In this document: piece after piece, positions 54,867 to 63,278 of the stretch | How the letters are laid out: the number at the start of each line of letters is the position of its first letter | Numbering within the stretch: position 1 is the stretch's first letter | Source: Natronobacterium haloterrestre | GTDB lineage: Archaea > Halobacteriota > Halobacteria > Halobacteriales > Natrialbaceae | Assembly (NCBI RefSeq): GCF_900112205.1 | Contig: NZ_FOKW01000009.1 | Location: 62,001 to 126,000 of the forward strand | DNA length: 64,000 nt | Direction of reading: 5' to 3' | The notes under the pieces: model-generated | What the model was told of the DNA's origin: nothing | Database searches by the model: none | What the model saw: only the letters and a program-made list of their open reading frames with translations | Translations under genes and position numbers: made by a program

Positions 54867-55663
54867 CAGACGACAACGACGCAACCCAGGAAGGGCTCGA
54901 CGCCGCCGAAGAAGAGATCGACGAGGAGCCGGCCGAAGGGGCTGGCCCCGCCGCCGATCAGGACGACGTCGAGCCAGCGGAACAGACCGCCGACGCCGAG
55001 GCCGCCGACGCCGAGGCCGACGCCGAAGAAACCGAGGAAGACGCGGGGCCAGCCCTCGACGACGACGTGATGTCCGACGAGGAGGCCGACCTGCTCATCC
55101 CCGTCGAGGACTACCTCGGCGCCGGTGTCCACATCGGGACCCAGCAGAAGACCCAGGACATGGAGCGGTTCATCCACCGCGTCCGGACCGACGGTCTCTA
55201 CGTGCTGGACGTCTCGAAGACCGACCAGCGCATCCGTACGGCCGCGGATTTCCTCTCGAACTACTCGCCCGAACAGATCCTGGTCACCTCGAGTCGCCAG
55301 TACGGTCGGTTCCCGGCGGAGAAGTTCGCCGAGGCCGTGGGCGCTCGCGCCCGCACCGGCCGCTTCATCCCGGGGACGCTGACGAACCCCAAGTACGACG
55401 GCTACATCGAACCCGACGTGCTCGTCGTCACCGACCCGATCGGCGACGCCCAGGCCGTCAAGGAGGCCATCACGGTCGGCATCCCGGTCATCGCGATGTG
55501 TGACTCGAACAACCAGGTCAGCAACGTCGACCTGGTCGTTCCCACGAACAACAAGGGTCGCAAGGCCCTCTCGGTCGTCTACTGGCTGCTCGCGAACGAG
55601 GTCCTCGACCGCCGCGGCGCGGAGCCGTCCTACTCGCTCGAGGACTTCGAGAGCGGAGTCTAA
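54863..55663 (+). CDS. Ribosomal protein uS2 (S2)
   Basis: A 266-aa small-subunit protein. Residues 1-70 are a haloarchaeal acidic extension rich in Ala, Glu and Asp. The conserved part starts [20 protein letters not shown] and includes [20 protein letters not shown] and [20 protein letters not shown]. It closes the cluster. Confidence 0.96.
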   Translation: MTDDNDATQEGLDAAEEEIDEEPAEGAGPAADQDDVEPAEQTADAEAADAEADAEETEEDAGPALDDDVMSDEEADLLIPVEDYLGAGVHIGTQQKTQDMERFIHRVRTDGLYVLDVSKTDQRIRTAADFLSNYSPEQILVTSSRQYGRFPAEKFAEAVGARARTGRFIPGTLTNPKYDGYIEPDVLVVTDPIGDAQAVKEAITVGIPVIAMCDSNNQVSNVDLVVPTNNKGRKALSVVYWLLANEVLDRRGAEPSYSLEDFESGV

Positions 55664-55875
55664 CCCGTTCAGTTCGCCGCTTATCGTTCCTGTTTCGATC
55701 CGTTCGCCTGTTCGTTTTCGGTCCGACTATCGCTGACCGCCAGCCGTCGGTATCGCCCGTAAGCGGCCGGTCGTGGCGGACGCTCGAGGCTGCCGAGACG
55801 AAACCGAACCGGAACGCCAGGACCCCGCCCGAGGCGAAGGAGTTACCTGCGGTCCCGAGAAAGGTCGGAAATACG

Positions 55876-56001
55876 ATGATCGACAACGTCTTCGAGTTCG
55901 AAGAGGAGAAAATTCCGCCGGTGGTCCTGCTCGCCGCGGCGGCGCTGATCGGGATCTTCGCGCTCGGGATCCCGTATCGAGTGTTCGTCGGGCTGGTCTG
56001 A
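55876..56001 (+). CDS. Tiny single-helix membrane protein (41 aa)
   Basis: From ATG 55876 the peptide starts MIDNVFEFEEEKIPPVV, continues with a hydrophobic helix (LLAAAALIGIFALGIP), and ends with YRVFVGLV. GC-rich third positions and a clean stop support coding. It lies alone between rps2 and the convergent thiR gene. The function is unknown; a small regulator or membrane-complex subunit is possible. The 212 bases before it show no other gene. Confidence 0.62.
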   Translation: MIDNVFEFEEEKIPPVVLLAAAALIGIFALGIPYRVFVGLV

Positions 56002-56053
56002 ACGGGCCGTTTTCCGCTACCGTTCTCCCTTTTCGCTCCCGATTACCCCGCGT

Positions 56054-56989
56054 TCACCTCGAGTCGTCCGCCGCCAGCGACTCGATCAGTTCCGCGGCCT
56101 CGACGGCCGTCCCGCCGAAGACGTAGGTCGCGGGTTCGATCCCGAACGCGCCGCGGTGGTATGCGACGGGCGGTACGGTCCCGCGCTCGGCGAACCGTTC
56201 CCGGAGGTGATCACCTCGATCCTCGTAGTCGGCGTCGAACTCGAGCGGGTCGATCCCCGCCTCCCTGGCCCGGTCGAGCAGGGCGTCGTCGGTGGCGACG
56301 TTGATCGCGCCGCGGACCTCGGGGTCGACGGTATTGGCCGCGAGTACCGCCGTGGCGACGTGTTTCGACGCGCCGAACTCCGGGTTCGCGGGGATCTCGA
56401 TCCGGCCGCCCATCGCGTAGATCCGGCCGGGGACGGCGGCCACGTCGGTTTCGTCGTCGGGATCGGGCAGGGCCATACCCACGTTGGTGCCCACGTTGGG
56501 GACGTAGTCGGCCATCCGGGGGATCGAGGCGAGCGTTCGCGCGGCGGTCCGGACGTTCGCGAGGACGTCGCGTTCGGCCCGGACGTCGGGGTCGAGCCCG
56601 CGGACGCAGAGGTCACAGCCCAGCCCCCGGAGTTCGGGCATCTCCTCCTCGTGGATCTCACAGACCGGACCGCGGTCCTCGAGGGTGCGCACGAGCGCGA
56701 GGAGTTCGGCGAGCGCGTCGTAGCCGTCCATCTCCCCACTGGCGAGGCCGTCGGCGATCCGGTCGACGGTCGCGACGGTTTCGGGGTGGTCCCGGAAGCG
56801 GTCGTCGCCGCCGCCCTCGCCGCTGACGTACTTGCTGACGGCGGCCTGGGTGACGCCGAGTTCGGCGGCGATCTCCTGTTGGGTCAGCCCGCGGTCGGCC
56901 AGCCGGGTCGCCAGCATCGCACGTACCGTCGGCAGGAACCGGTCGACGACGATCTCGCTCGGCAGGACAAGCGACATGGTTTGGTTCAT
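56054..56989 (-). CDS. ThiR-type regulator (HTH plus ThiN domain)
   Basis: A 311-aa protein. The N-terminal helix-turn-helix (about 25-55) reads LADRGLTQQEIAAELGVTQA. A Cys-containing middle (VCEIHEEEMPELRGLGCDLC) is followed by a C-terminal ThiN domain (about 150-310) with IPRMADYVPNVGTNVGMALP and FGASKHVATAVLAA. HTH-ThiN proteins are thiamine-phosphate-sensing repressors of thiamine genes in archaea, with the ThiN part used as the ligand-binding domain. No thiamine genes are adjacent. ATG 56989 gives the normal start MNQTMSLVLPSEIV. Confidence 0.88.
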   Translation of the reverse strand: MNQTMSLVLPSEIVVDRFLPTVRAMLATRLADRGLTQQEIAAELGVTQAAVSKYVSGEGGGDDRFRDHPETVATVDRIADGLASGEMDGYDALAELLALVRTLEDRGPVCEIHEEEMPELRGLGCDLCVRGLDPDVRAERDVLANVRTAARTLASIPRMADYVPNVGTNVGMALPDPDDETDVAAVPGRIYAMGGRIEIPANPEFGASKHVATAVLAANTVDPEVRGAINVATDDALLDRAREAGIDPLEFDADYEDRGDHLRERFAERGTVPPVAYHRGAFGIEPATYVFGGTAVEAAELIESLAADDSR

Positions 56990-57112
56990 CGGGGCTTCGG
57001 ACGGCGGTGGCTTAAGTTCGGCTACACTCGCTTTGGCTCCCCGTCGATCGGAGCCGACCGCGGCCCGACACGAGAGGATAGCTATTAATCGTCGTCGTGC
57101 GAACGCCCGCCT

Positions 57113-58099
57113 ATGGCAGTCTCGAGCGCCCCCGGCAAGGTCTATCTCTTCGGGGAGCACGCAGTCGTCTACGGCGAGCCGGCCGTCCCGTGTGCCATCG
57201 AGTTACGGGCACGGGTCGGCGTCGAACAGCGATCGGACAGCAAACTCCGGGTCCACGCGGAGGATCTGAGCCTGGACGGGTTCACCGTGGAGTACGGCGG
57301 CCCCGCCGACGGACGGCCCGATATCGACGCGTCGGAGTCGCTGGTCAGCGCGGCGATGGGCTACGTCGACGAGGCAATCGAGCAGGTACGGGACGTGACC
57401 GGGGAGGACGACGTCGGCTTTGACGTGACCATCGAGAGCGACATCCCGCTGGGGGCCGGGCTGGGATCGTCGGCAGCGGTCGTCGTCGCCGCCATCGACG
57501 CCGCGGCCCGCGAACTCGGCGTCACGCTCGAGACCGAGGAACTCGCCGAGCGGGCCTACCGCACCGAGTACGAGGTCCAGGACGGCCAGGCCTCCCGGGC
57601 GGACACGTTCTGCTCGGCGACCGGCGGCGCGGTCAGGGTCGAGGGCGACGACTGTCGCTCGATCGAAGCGCCCGACCTGCCGATCGTGATCGGCTTCGAC
57701 GGCGGCGCGGGCGACACCGGCGAACTCGTCGCCGGGGTCCGCAACCTGCGCGAGGAGTACGAGTTCGCGGCCGACACGGTCGAATCGATCGGGGACATCG
57801 TCCGACAAGGTGAGCAGGCGCTTGCCGACGGCGACGTCGCGGAACTCGGCCGACTGATGGACTTCAACCACGGCCTGCTGTCGGCGCTGGGGGTCTCCTC
57901 GCGGTCGCTTGACTCGATGGTCTGGGCGGCCCGGGACGCCGACGCCTACGGCGCGAAGCTGACCGGCGCGGGCGGGGGCGGCTGTATCGTCGCCCTCGAT
58001 CCCACCGAGGAGACAGAGACCGCGCTGTCGTTTACGCCCGGCTGCGAGGAGGCGTTCCGCGCTGAACTCGCCGAGGAGGGGGTGAAGCGGCTCGAATGA
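57113..58099 (+). CDS. Mevalonate kinase
   Basis: Mevalonate kinase (328 aa, GHMP fold) makes 5-phosphomevalonate for isoprenoid lipids. The three GHMP motifs are clear: APGKVYLFGEHAVVYGEPA, PLGAGLGSSAAVVVAAIDAA and KLTGAGGGGCIVAL. A TATTAAT element about 27 bases upstream suggests a leaderless transcript. It overlaps the IPK gene by four bases. Confidence 0.95.
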   Translation: MAVSSAPGKVYLFGEHAVVYGEPAVPCAIELRARVGVEQRSDSKLRVHAEDLSLDGFTVEYGGPADGRPDIDASESLVSAAMGYVDEAIEQVRDVTGEDDVGFDVTIESDIPLGAGLGSSAAVVVAAIDAAARELGVTLETEELAERAYRTEYEVQDGQASRADTFCSATGGAVRVEGDDCRSIEAPDLPIVIGFDGGAGDTGELVAGVRNLREEYEFAADTVESIGDIVRQGEQALADGDVAELGRLMDFNHGLLSALGVSSRSLDSMVWAARDADAYGAKLTGAGGGGCIVALDPTEETETALSFTPGCEEAFRAELAEEGVKRLE

Positions 58100-58833
58100 T
58101 CGTCCTCAAGCTCGGCGGGAGCGTCATCACCGAGAAGGACCGCCCGGAGACGCTCGACGGGGACGCGCTCGAGCGGGCGGCCGACGCGATCGCGACGGCG
58201 CTTGCGGACGAGGAGGACCTCGTGATCGTCCACGGCGGCGGGAGCTTCGGCCACCACAACGCGAGCGAACACGGCGTCACCACGACGGAGGGGACCCACG
58301 AGGCCGGAGCCGTGATGGATATCCACGGTGCGATGGGAACGCTGAACCGGTTCGTTCTCGCTCGACTCCACGACCGGGACCTCGAGGCGGTGTCCGTCCA
58401 CCCGCTCTCGACGGCCGCTCGCGACGCGGACGGCGACCTGGAGTTACCGACGAGCCAGGTCCGGACGCTGCTCGAGGAGGGGTTCGTGCCCGTCCTCCAC
58501 GGCGACGTGATCGCCCACGCCGGGGCGGGTGCGACGATCGTCAGCGGCGACGAACTCGTGGCCGAACTCGCCCGCCAACTGGGGGCCGACCGGATCGGCC
58601 TCTGTTCGACGGTCCCCGGCGTCCTCGACGAGTCGGACGCGGTTATCGAGCGGATCACCGCCTACGAGGACGTCGAGTCCGTACTGGGGGAAAGCGACGC
58701 GACCGATGTCACCGGCGGGATGGCCGCGAAGGTACGGGCCCTGCTCGAACTCGAGGCCGAGGCCTCGATCTTCGGGCTCGAGGGGCTGGAGCCGTTCCTC
58801 GCCGGCGAGAATCCGGGGACGACGATCGAGTGA
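58096..58833 (+). CDS. Isopentenyl phosphate kinase
   Basis: IPK (245 aa, amino-acid kinase fold) phosphorylates isopentenyl phosphate to IPP, the last step of the archaeal alternative mevalonate route. ILKLGGSVITEKD-type N terminus, then VHGGGSFGHHNASEHG with the family's catalytic His, and TDVTGGMAAKVRALLELE near the end. Directly coupled to mevalonate kinase. Confidence 0.95.
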   Translation: MIVLKLGGSVITEKDRPETLDGDALERAADAIATALADEEDLVIVHGGGSFGHHNASEHGVTTTEGTHEAGAVMDIHGAMGTLNRFVLARLHDRDLEAVSVHPLSTAARDADGDLELPTSQVRTLLEEGFVPVLHGDVIAHAGAGATIVSGDELVAELARQLGADRIGLCSTVPGVLDESDAVIERITAYEDVESVLGESDATDVTGGMAAKVRALLELEAEASIFGLEGLEPFLAGENPGTTIE

Positions 58834-58834
58834 A

Positions 58835-59311
58835 ATGGCGCTCGAGTCGCGGTATCTCGCGGTGGTTCGGACGCTCACCGAGCGGCTTCCGGAGGATCTC
58901 GAGTGGGCGCTCACCGGGAGTACCGCCTTCGCGCTCCAGGGCGTTCCGGTCGAGCCGAACGACCTCGACGTCCAGACGACCGAAGACGGCGCATACGGGA
59001 TCGCGGACCGGTTCCCGGAGTCGGTCGTCGACCCGGTCTCGTTCGAGGAGGCCGATCGGATTCGCTCCCACTTCGGCGCCCTCGAACGCCGCGGCGTCCG
59101 CGTCGAGATCATGGGCGCGGTACAGAAACGCGACGCCGACGGAACGTGGGAACCCCCGGTCGACGTCGCCGCCCACCGAACGTTCGCCGTGGCGGACGGG
59201 ACGCGAGTCCCCGTGCTCTCGCTCGAGTACGAGGCGGATGCCTACGAGCGACTGGGGCGATCCGAGCGCGCGAAACTGCTCCGCGAGTACGCCGGGACCG
59301 ACGCGGCGTAG
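58835..59311 (+). CDS. Nucleotidyltransferase-superfamily protein (158 aa)
   Basis: A small protein with LEWALTGSTAFALQGV and EPNDLDVQTTEDGAYGIAD, the GSxxxxxxG...DxD pattern of the polymerase-beta-like nucleotidyltransferase superfamily; the DLDVQT acidic pair would bind metal. It starts one base after the IPK stop, in the same operon. Function is unknown; it could be a toxin-like or RNA-modifying transferase, but no partner antitoxin is seen. Confidence 0.78.
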   Translation: MALESRYLAVVRTLTERLPEDLEWALTGSTAFALQGVPVEPNDLDVQTTEDGAYGIADRFPESVVDPVSFEEADRIRSHFGALERRGVRVEIMGAVQKRDADGTWEPPVDVAAHRTFAVADGTRVPVLSLEYEADAYERLGRSERAKLLREYAGTDAA

Positions 59312-59379
59312 CCGACGACCAACCCACTGCGTTTTTAACACCCGGGCGTGTAGAGATGGATACCGAAACCCGCGGGCAA

Positions 59380-59460
59380 GTGCGTTCGGGTTCCGCGACG
59401 GTTGTCGCGGGACGATCGACGCGGTTCCGAACGCATAGCGGGATGGCCGACGCGCTGTAA
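59380..59460 (+). ncRNA. Candidate structured RNA upstream of RNase J
   Basis: TGCGTTCGG (59381-59389) pairs perfectly with CCGAACGCA (59427-59435). Inside, CCGCGAC (59393-59399) pairs with GTCGCGG (59404-59410) around a GGTT loop. A smaller AGCG/CGCT hairpin follows. A TTTTTAA element at 59332-59338 could be its promoter. A 34-codon frame from 59356 covers the same bases but lacks strong codon bias. The shape is compatible with an archaeal guide RNA, but no clear ACA box is seen, or with a leader element of the RNase J mRNA. Confidence 0.4.
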
Positions 59461-59538
59461 GACGCCGGGGCCGTAATCGAGAGTCCGCGGACCGTTTCGA
59501 TACGCTGGAGTCGATCACGGCTTTCAGTACAACGAATC

Positions 59539-60888
59539 ATGGAAATCGAAATCGCAACCATCGGCGGCTACGAAGAAGTCGGACGGCAGATGACTGCCGT
59601 CCGCGCCGGGAACGACGTCGTCATCTTCGACATGGGTCTGAACCTCTCGCAGGTTCTCATCCACGACAACGTCGAAACCGAGCGGATGCACAGTCTCGAT
59701 CTGATCGACATGGGAGCGATCCCGGACGATCGGATCATGAGCGACTTAGAGGGCGACGTGCAGGCGATCGTCCCCACCCACGGTCACTTAGACCACATCG
59801 GGGCGATCAGCAAGCTCGCCCACCGGTACGACGCGCCCATCGTCGCGACGCCGTTTACGATCGAGTTGGTCAAACAGCAGATCGAGAGCGAACAGAAGTT
59901 CGGCGTCGAGAACGACCTCGTCAAGATGGACGCCGGCGAGACGATGACGATCGGCGACCACGGGGTCGAACTCGAGTTCGTCAACGTCACCCACTCGATC
60001 ATCGACGCGATCAACCCCGTCCTCCATACGCCGGAGGGCGCCATCGTCTACGGGCTGGACAAGCGGATGGACCACACGCCGGTCATCGGCGACCCGATCG
60101 ACATGGAGCGGTTCCGCGAGATCGGTCGCGAGGACGAGGGCGTGCTCTGTTACATCGAGGACTGTACGAACGCCGGCCGCAAGGGCCGGACCCCGAGCGA
60201 GAAGGTCGCCCGCGAGCACCTCCGTGACACCCTCTACAGCATGGAGGACTACGACGGTGGCATCGTCGCGACGACGTTCTCTTCCCACATCGCCCGCGTC
60301 AAGTCGCTCGTCGAGTTCGCGGACGACATCGGCCGCCAGCCCGTCCTGCTCGGCCGATCGATGGAGAAGTACTCCGGTACCGCGGAGCGACTGGACTTCG
60401 TCGACTTCCCGACCGACCTCGGGATGTTCGGCCACCGCAAGTCCGTCGACCGCACGTTCAAGCGGATCATGAACGAGGGCAAGGAGAACTTCCTGCCGAT
60501 CGTCACCGGCCACCAGGGCGAGCCCCGCGCGATGCTCACCCGGATGGCCCGCGGCGAGACGCCCTACGAGCTGAACGCCGGCGACAAGGTCGTCTTCTCG
60601 GCCCGCGTCATCCCCGAGCCGACCAACGAGGGCCAGCGCTATCAGGCCGAGAAGCTGCTGGGTATGCAGGGCGCTCGCATCTACGACGACATCCACGTCT
60701 CGGGCCATCTCAACCAGGAGGGCCACTACGAGATGCTAGACGCGCTCCAGCCCCAGAACGTCATCCCGGCCCACAACGACCTCGAGCACCTGGCCCGGTA
60801 CATCGACCTCGCCGAGAACCAGGGCTACGCGCTCGGTCGGGACCTCCACGCGACGCGCAACGGCAACCTGATCCAGCTCGTGGACTGA
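59539..60888 (+). CDS. Ribonuclease J (metallo-beta-lactamase/beta-CASP)
   Basis: A 449-aa archaeal RNase J, a 5'-3' exoribonuclease for mRNA and rRNA. The metal motif [15 protein letters not shown] (HxHxDH) is intact, with [12 protein letters not shown] and [15 protein letters not shown] later, and the beta-CASP block between about 200 and 360. The N terminus [18 protein letters not shown] is typical. It is followed after 22 bases by idsA, an arrangement common in archaea. Confidence 0.95.
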   Translation: MEIEIATIGGYEEVGRQMTAVRAGNDVVIFDMGLNLSQVLIHDNVETERMHSLDLIDMGAIPDDRIMSDLEGDVQAIVPTHGHLDHIGAISKLAHRYDAPIVATPFTIELVKQQIESEQKFGVENDLVKMDAGETMTIGDHGVELEFVNVTHSIIDAINPVLHTPEGAIVYGLDKRMDHTPVIGDPIDMERFREIGREDEGVLCYIEDCTNAGRKGRTPSEKVAREHLRDTLYSMEDYDGGIVATTFSSHIARVKSLVEFADDIGRQPVLLGRSMEKYSGTAERLDFVDFPTDLGMFGHRKSVDRTFKRIMNEGKENFLPIVTGHQGEPRAMLTRMARGETPYELNAGDKVVFSARVIPEPTNEGQRYQAEKLLGMQGARIYDDIHVSGHLNQEGHYEMLDALQPQNVIPAHNDLEHLARYIDLAENQGYALGRDLHATRNGNLIQLVD

Positions 60889-60910
60889 ACAGATACTGAC
60901 ATCCATCGAT

Positions 60911-61981
60911 ATGACAACCCCCGAGGCACGCGAGGAGGCTGTGCTCGAGGCGGTCCGGAAACGTCGCCGTCGAGTCAACGATGCGATCCCCGAGGAGTTG
61001 CCGGTCCAGAAACCCGAACGGCTCTACGAGGCCTCCAGGTACCTGCTGGACGCCGGCGGCAAGCGCCTGCGCCCGACGGTCCTGTTGACGACCGCGGAGG
61101 CACTTGCCGACGTCGAGCCGCTGTCGACCGACTACCGGGAGTTTCCGACGCTCTACGACGACGCGGACGCGAACGATACCGACACCATCGACGTGATGGA
61201 CGCCGCCGTCAGCGTCGAGGTCATCCAGTCGTTCACCCTGATCCACGACGACATCATGGACGACGACGACCTCCGGCGGGGCGTCCCCGCCGTCCACCGC
61301 GAGTACGACCTCGAGACGGCGATCCTCGCCGGCGACACGCTCTACTCGAAGGCCTTCGAGATCATGCTCGGGACCGGCGCGGAGCCGTCCCGGAGCGTCG
61401 AGGCGCTGGAGGTCCTCGCGACCACCTGCACGAAGATCTGTGAAGGCCAGTCGCTCGACGTCACCTTCGAGCAACGAACGGACGTCACCCCCGAGGAGTA
61501 CCTCGAGATGGTCGAACAGAAGACCGCCGTGCTGTACGCGGCGTCTGCCTGTCTGCCGGCCATCCTGCTGGGTGCGGACGACGAGACCGTCGACGCGCTG
61601 TACGGCTACGGGCTGGACATCGGTCGGGCGTTCCAGATCCAGGACGACGTGCTCGACCTGACGGTCCCGAGCGAACAGCTCGGCAAACAGCGGGGCAGCG
61701 ACCTCGTCGAGAACAAGCAGACGCTGATCACCGTCCACGCCCGGGATCAGGGCGTCGACGTCGATTCGCTCGTCGACACCGACGACGTCGACTCCGTCAC
61801 CGAGGCCGAGATCGACGACGCGGTCGCCGAACTCGAGGAAGCGGGCTCGATCTCCTACGCCAACGAGAAGGCCCGCGACCTGGTCGACCAGGGCAAGCGG
61901 CGACTCGAGGTCCTGCCGGACAACGAGGCGCGACACCTGCTCGAGGAGCTTGCGGATTATCTGATCGAGCGCGGTTACTGA
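60911..61981 (+). CDS. Geranylgeranyl diphosphate synthase (polyprenyl synthetase)
   Basis: A 356-aa trans-prenyltransferase supplying C20 chains for archaeal ether lipids. The first Asp-rich motif is LIHDDIMDDDDLRRG and the second FQIQDDVLDLT. Phe lies five residues before the first motif (SFTLIHDDIMD), the position known to fix chain length at C20 in archaeal enzymes, so GGPP is the expected product. KRLRPTVLLTTAE near the N terminus is also typical. Confidence 0.95.
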   Translation: MTTPEAREEAVLEAVRKRRRRVNDAIPEELPVQKPERLYEASRYLLDAGGKRLRPTVLLTTAEALADVEPLSTDYREFPTLYDDADANDTDTIDVMDAAVSVEVIQSFTLIHDDIMDDDDLRRGVPAVHREYDLETAILAGDTLYSKAFEIMLGTGAEPSRSVEALEVLATTCTKICEGQSLDVTFEQRTDVTPEEYLEMVEQKTAVLYAASACLPAILLGADDETVDALYGYGLDIGRAFQIQDDVLDLTVPSEQLGKQRGSDLVENKQTLITVHARDQGVDVDSLVDTDDVDSVTEAEIDDAVAELEEAGSISYANEKARDLVDQGKRRLEVLPDNEARHLLEELADYLIERGY

Positions 61982-62089
61982 CGCCGACGCCACCCGGTCG
62001 TTCTTTTCGGCCACAGCGGGTCCCGGAGTCCCGGAGTCCAGGATTCTCGAAGTCTCGAGCGGCTGCGCTCGATGGTCCCTTCGTCGGAC

Positions 62090-62845
62090 TCAGACCACAA
62101 GCGAGACCGCCAGCCCGATCAGCACGACCCCGAGTGCGAGCTTCAGCCGATCCGCGGTGATCCGGTGGGCGAGCCACCAGCCGAGGCCGACGCCCCCGAG
62201 GTACGCGGCCGTGAGCGGCACGAACAGCGACGCGACGACCGCGTCCCGCAGCAGGTAGTTGACCGAGGTAAACAGCGCGGTGAAGACGACGACGATCTGC
62301 GTGACCGCGATCGTCACGAGCATCGGTACGCCGACCAGAACGAGCGCGGGGGCCGACAGCGCGGCGCCGCCGATCCCCAGGAGGCCGCCAAAGCCGCCGA
62401 TTACGAGCCCGAGACCGGCAAACGCCGCGAGGTCTCGACGGCCCCGTCCGAGGTCGAGCCGCGGCTCGAGGTCGCGGTGCTCCCGGTAGACGATGTTCCC
62501 GCCGACGACCGCGAGCAACGCGGCGAGCACGATTCCGTACGCGCGCCGCGAGAGGTAGGCGTTGGCCCGGACGCCGAGCCACGTGCCGACGGCGGCGGCG
62601 GCGCTGACCGCGCCCGCGATCGGCCAGTCGATCTCGCCCGACCGCGCGTAGACGGCGCTGCCGAACACCGCACCGACGGTGAAGACCGCGCTTGCGGTAC
62701 CCGCCACCTCGTCGCTCGAGAGCGACGTCAGGAGGTAGAGTCCAGTGACGATGAGGATCCCGCCGGGACCGATCGTGGCGACGATCACGCCGCCGAGAAA
62801 GGCAAGCGCGAGCAGGGCGACCAGCACCTCGAGGGTGACGACCAC
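62090..62845 (-). CDS. TSUP (TauE/SafE) family permease
   Basis: A 251-aa permease with about eight helices in two halves; GGVIVATIGPGGILIVTGLY and GFGGLLGIGGAALSAPALV are the repeated TSUP signatures. Substrates are organic sulfonates, sulfite or similar anions. The GTG at 62845 is the chosen start because the open frame further upstream has no membrane features. The gene is convergent with idsA (108-base gap). Confidence 0.85.
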   Translation of the reverse strand: MVVTLEVLVALLALAFLGGVIVATIGPGGILIVTGLYLLTSLSSDEVAGTASAVFTVGAVFGSAVYARSGEIDWPIAGAVSAAAAVGTWLGVRANAYLSRRAYGIVLAALLAVVGGNIVYREHRDLEPRLDLGRGRRDLAAFAGLGLVIGGFGGLLGIGGAALSAPALVLVGVPMLVTIAVTQIVVVFTALFTSVNYLLRDAVVASLFVPLTAAYLGGVGLGWWLAHRITADRLKLALGVVLIGLAVSLVV

Positions 62846-63104
62846 GAGTCTCGAGGGCGGGTAGCAGACTCGGTCGGTTAACGGCTTTCCTTGCTGCTGT
62901 GGGGCCGGTTCCTTCTCGCTTGGCGCGTTCCCGGTGGGACTCGAGCGACCTCCGGCGCCCCGACACAGTACGGCGATTCCGAACTGACTGGTTGAACATT
63001 CCGGGCGTGGACACTCCCCTCCACGGGCATTTGCTGTGGGTGTACTTCGTTCAGCGACACCCCACACTCGTTCGCTTCTCGCGATCGGGCAGTACGACGC
63101 GACT

Positions 63105-63278
63105 ATGACACGATCACATCCACAGTCCGACGAGGCACAGGCACACGCACAGACACGGGCACGGACACGGACACGGACGCGGACACGAACCCAGCGTCTC
63201 GAACGCCGACGGAACCCGGCCGTCAGCGTCCGGCACCTGCGACGGATCGACCGCCGAACGGCGAGGGCCGACGAATGA
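63105..63278 (+). CDS. Doubtful small basic ORF before the Nramp gene
   Basis: A 57-codon frame whose stop overlaps the next ATG by four bases (ATGA), as real operon partners do here. However its middle is a hexamer repeat (63139-63190, ACGGAC type) that merely translates as Arg-Thr repeats, and the peptide is very basic, unlike haloarchaeal proteins. It may be a leader frame that couples translation, or chance. The rest of 62846-63104 holds no gene. Confidence 0.3.
   Translation: MTRSHPQSDEAQAHAQTRARTRTRTRTRTQRLERRRNPAVSVRHLRRIDRRTARADE
63139..63190 (+). repeat. Hexamer repeat upstream of the Nramp gene
   Basis: About eight copies of ACGGAC/GCACAC-type 6-bp units. Similar short hexamer tracts occur near 13225, 15540, 18235, 28450 and 51989 in this window. 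Confidence 0.75.

Noticed and set aside
59356-59460. 34-codon gene MDTETRGQV...
   Set aside because: Weak codon bias and coincidence with perfect nested stems make a structured RNA more likely; kept only as an ncRNA candidate.
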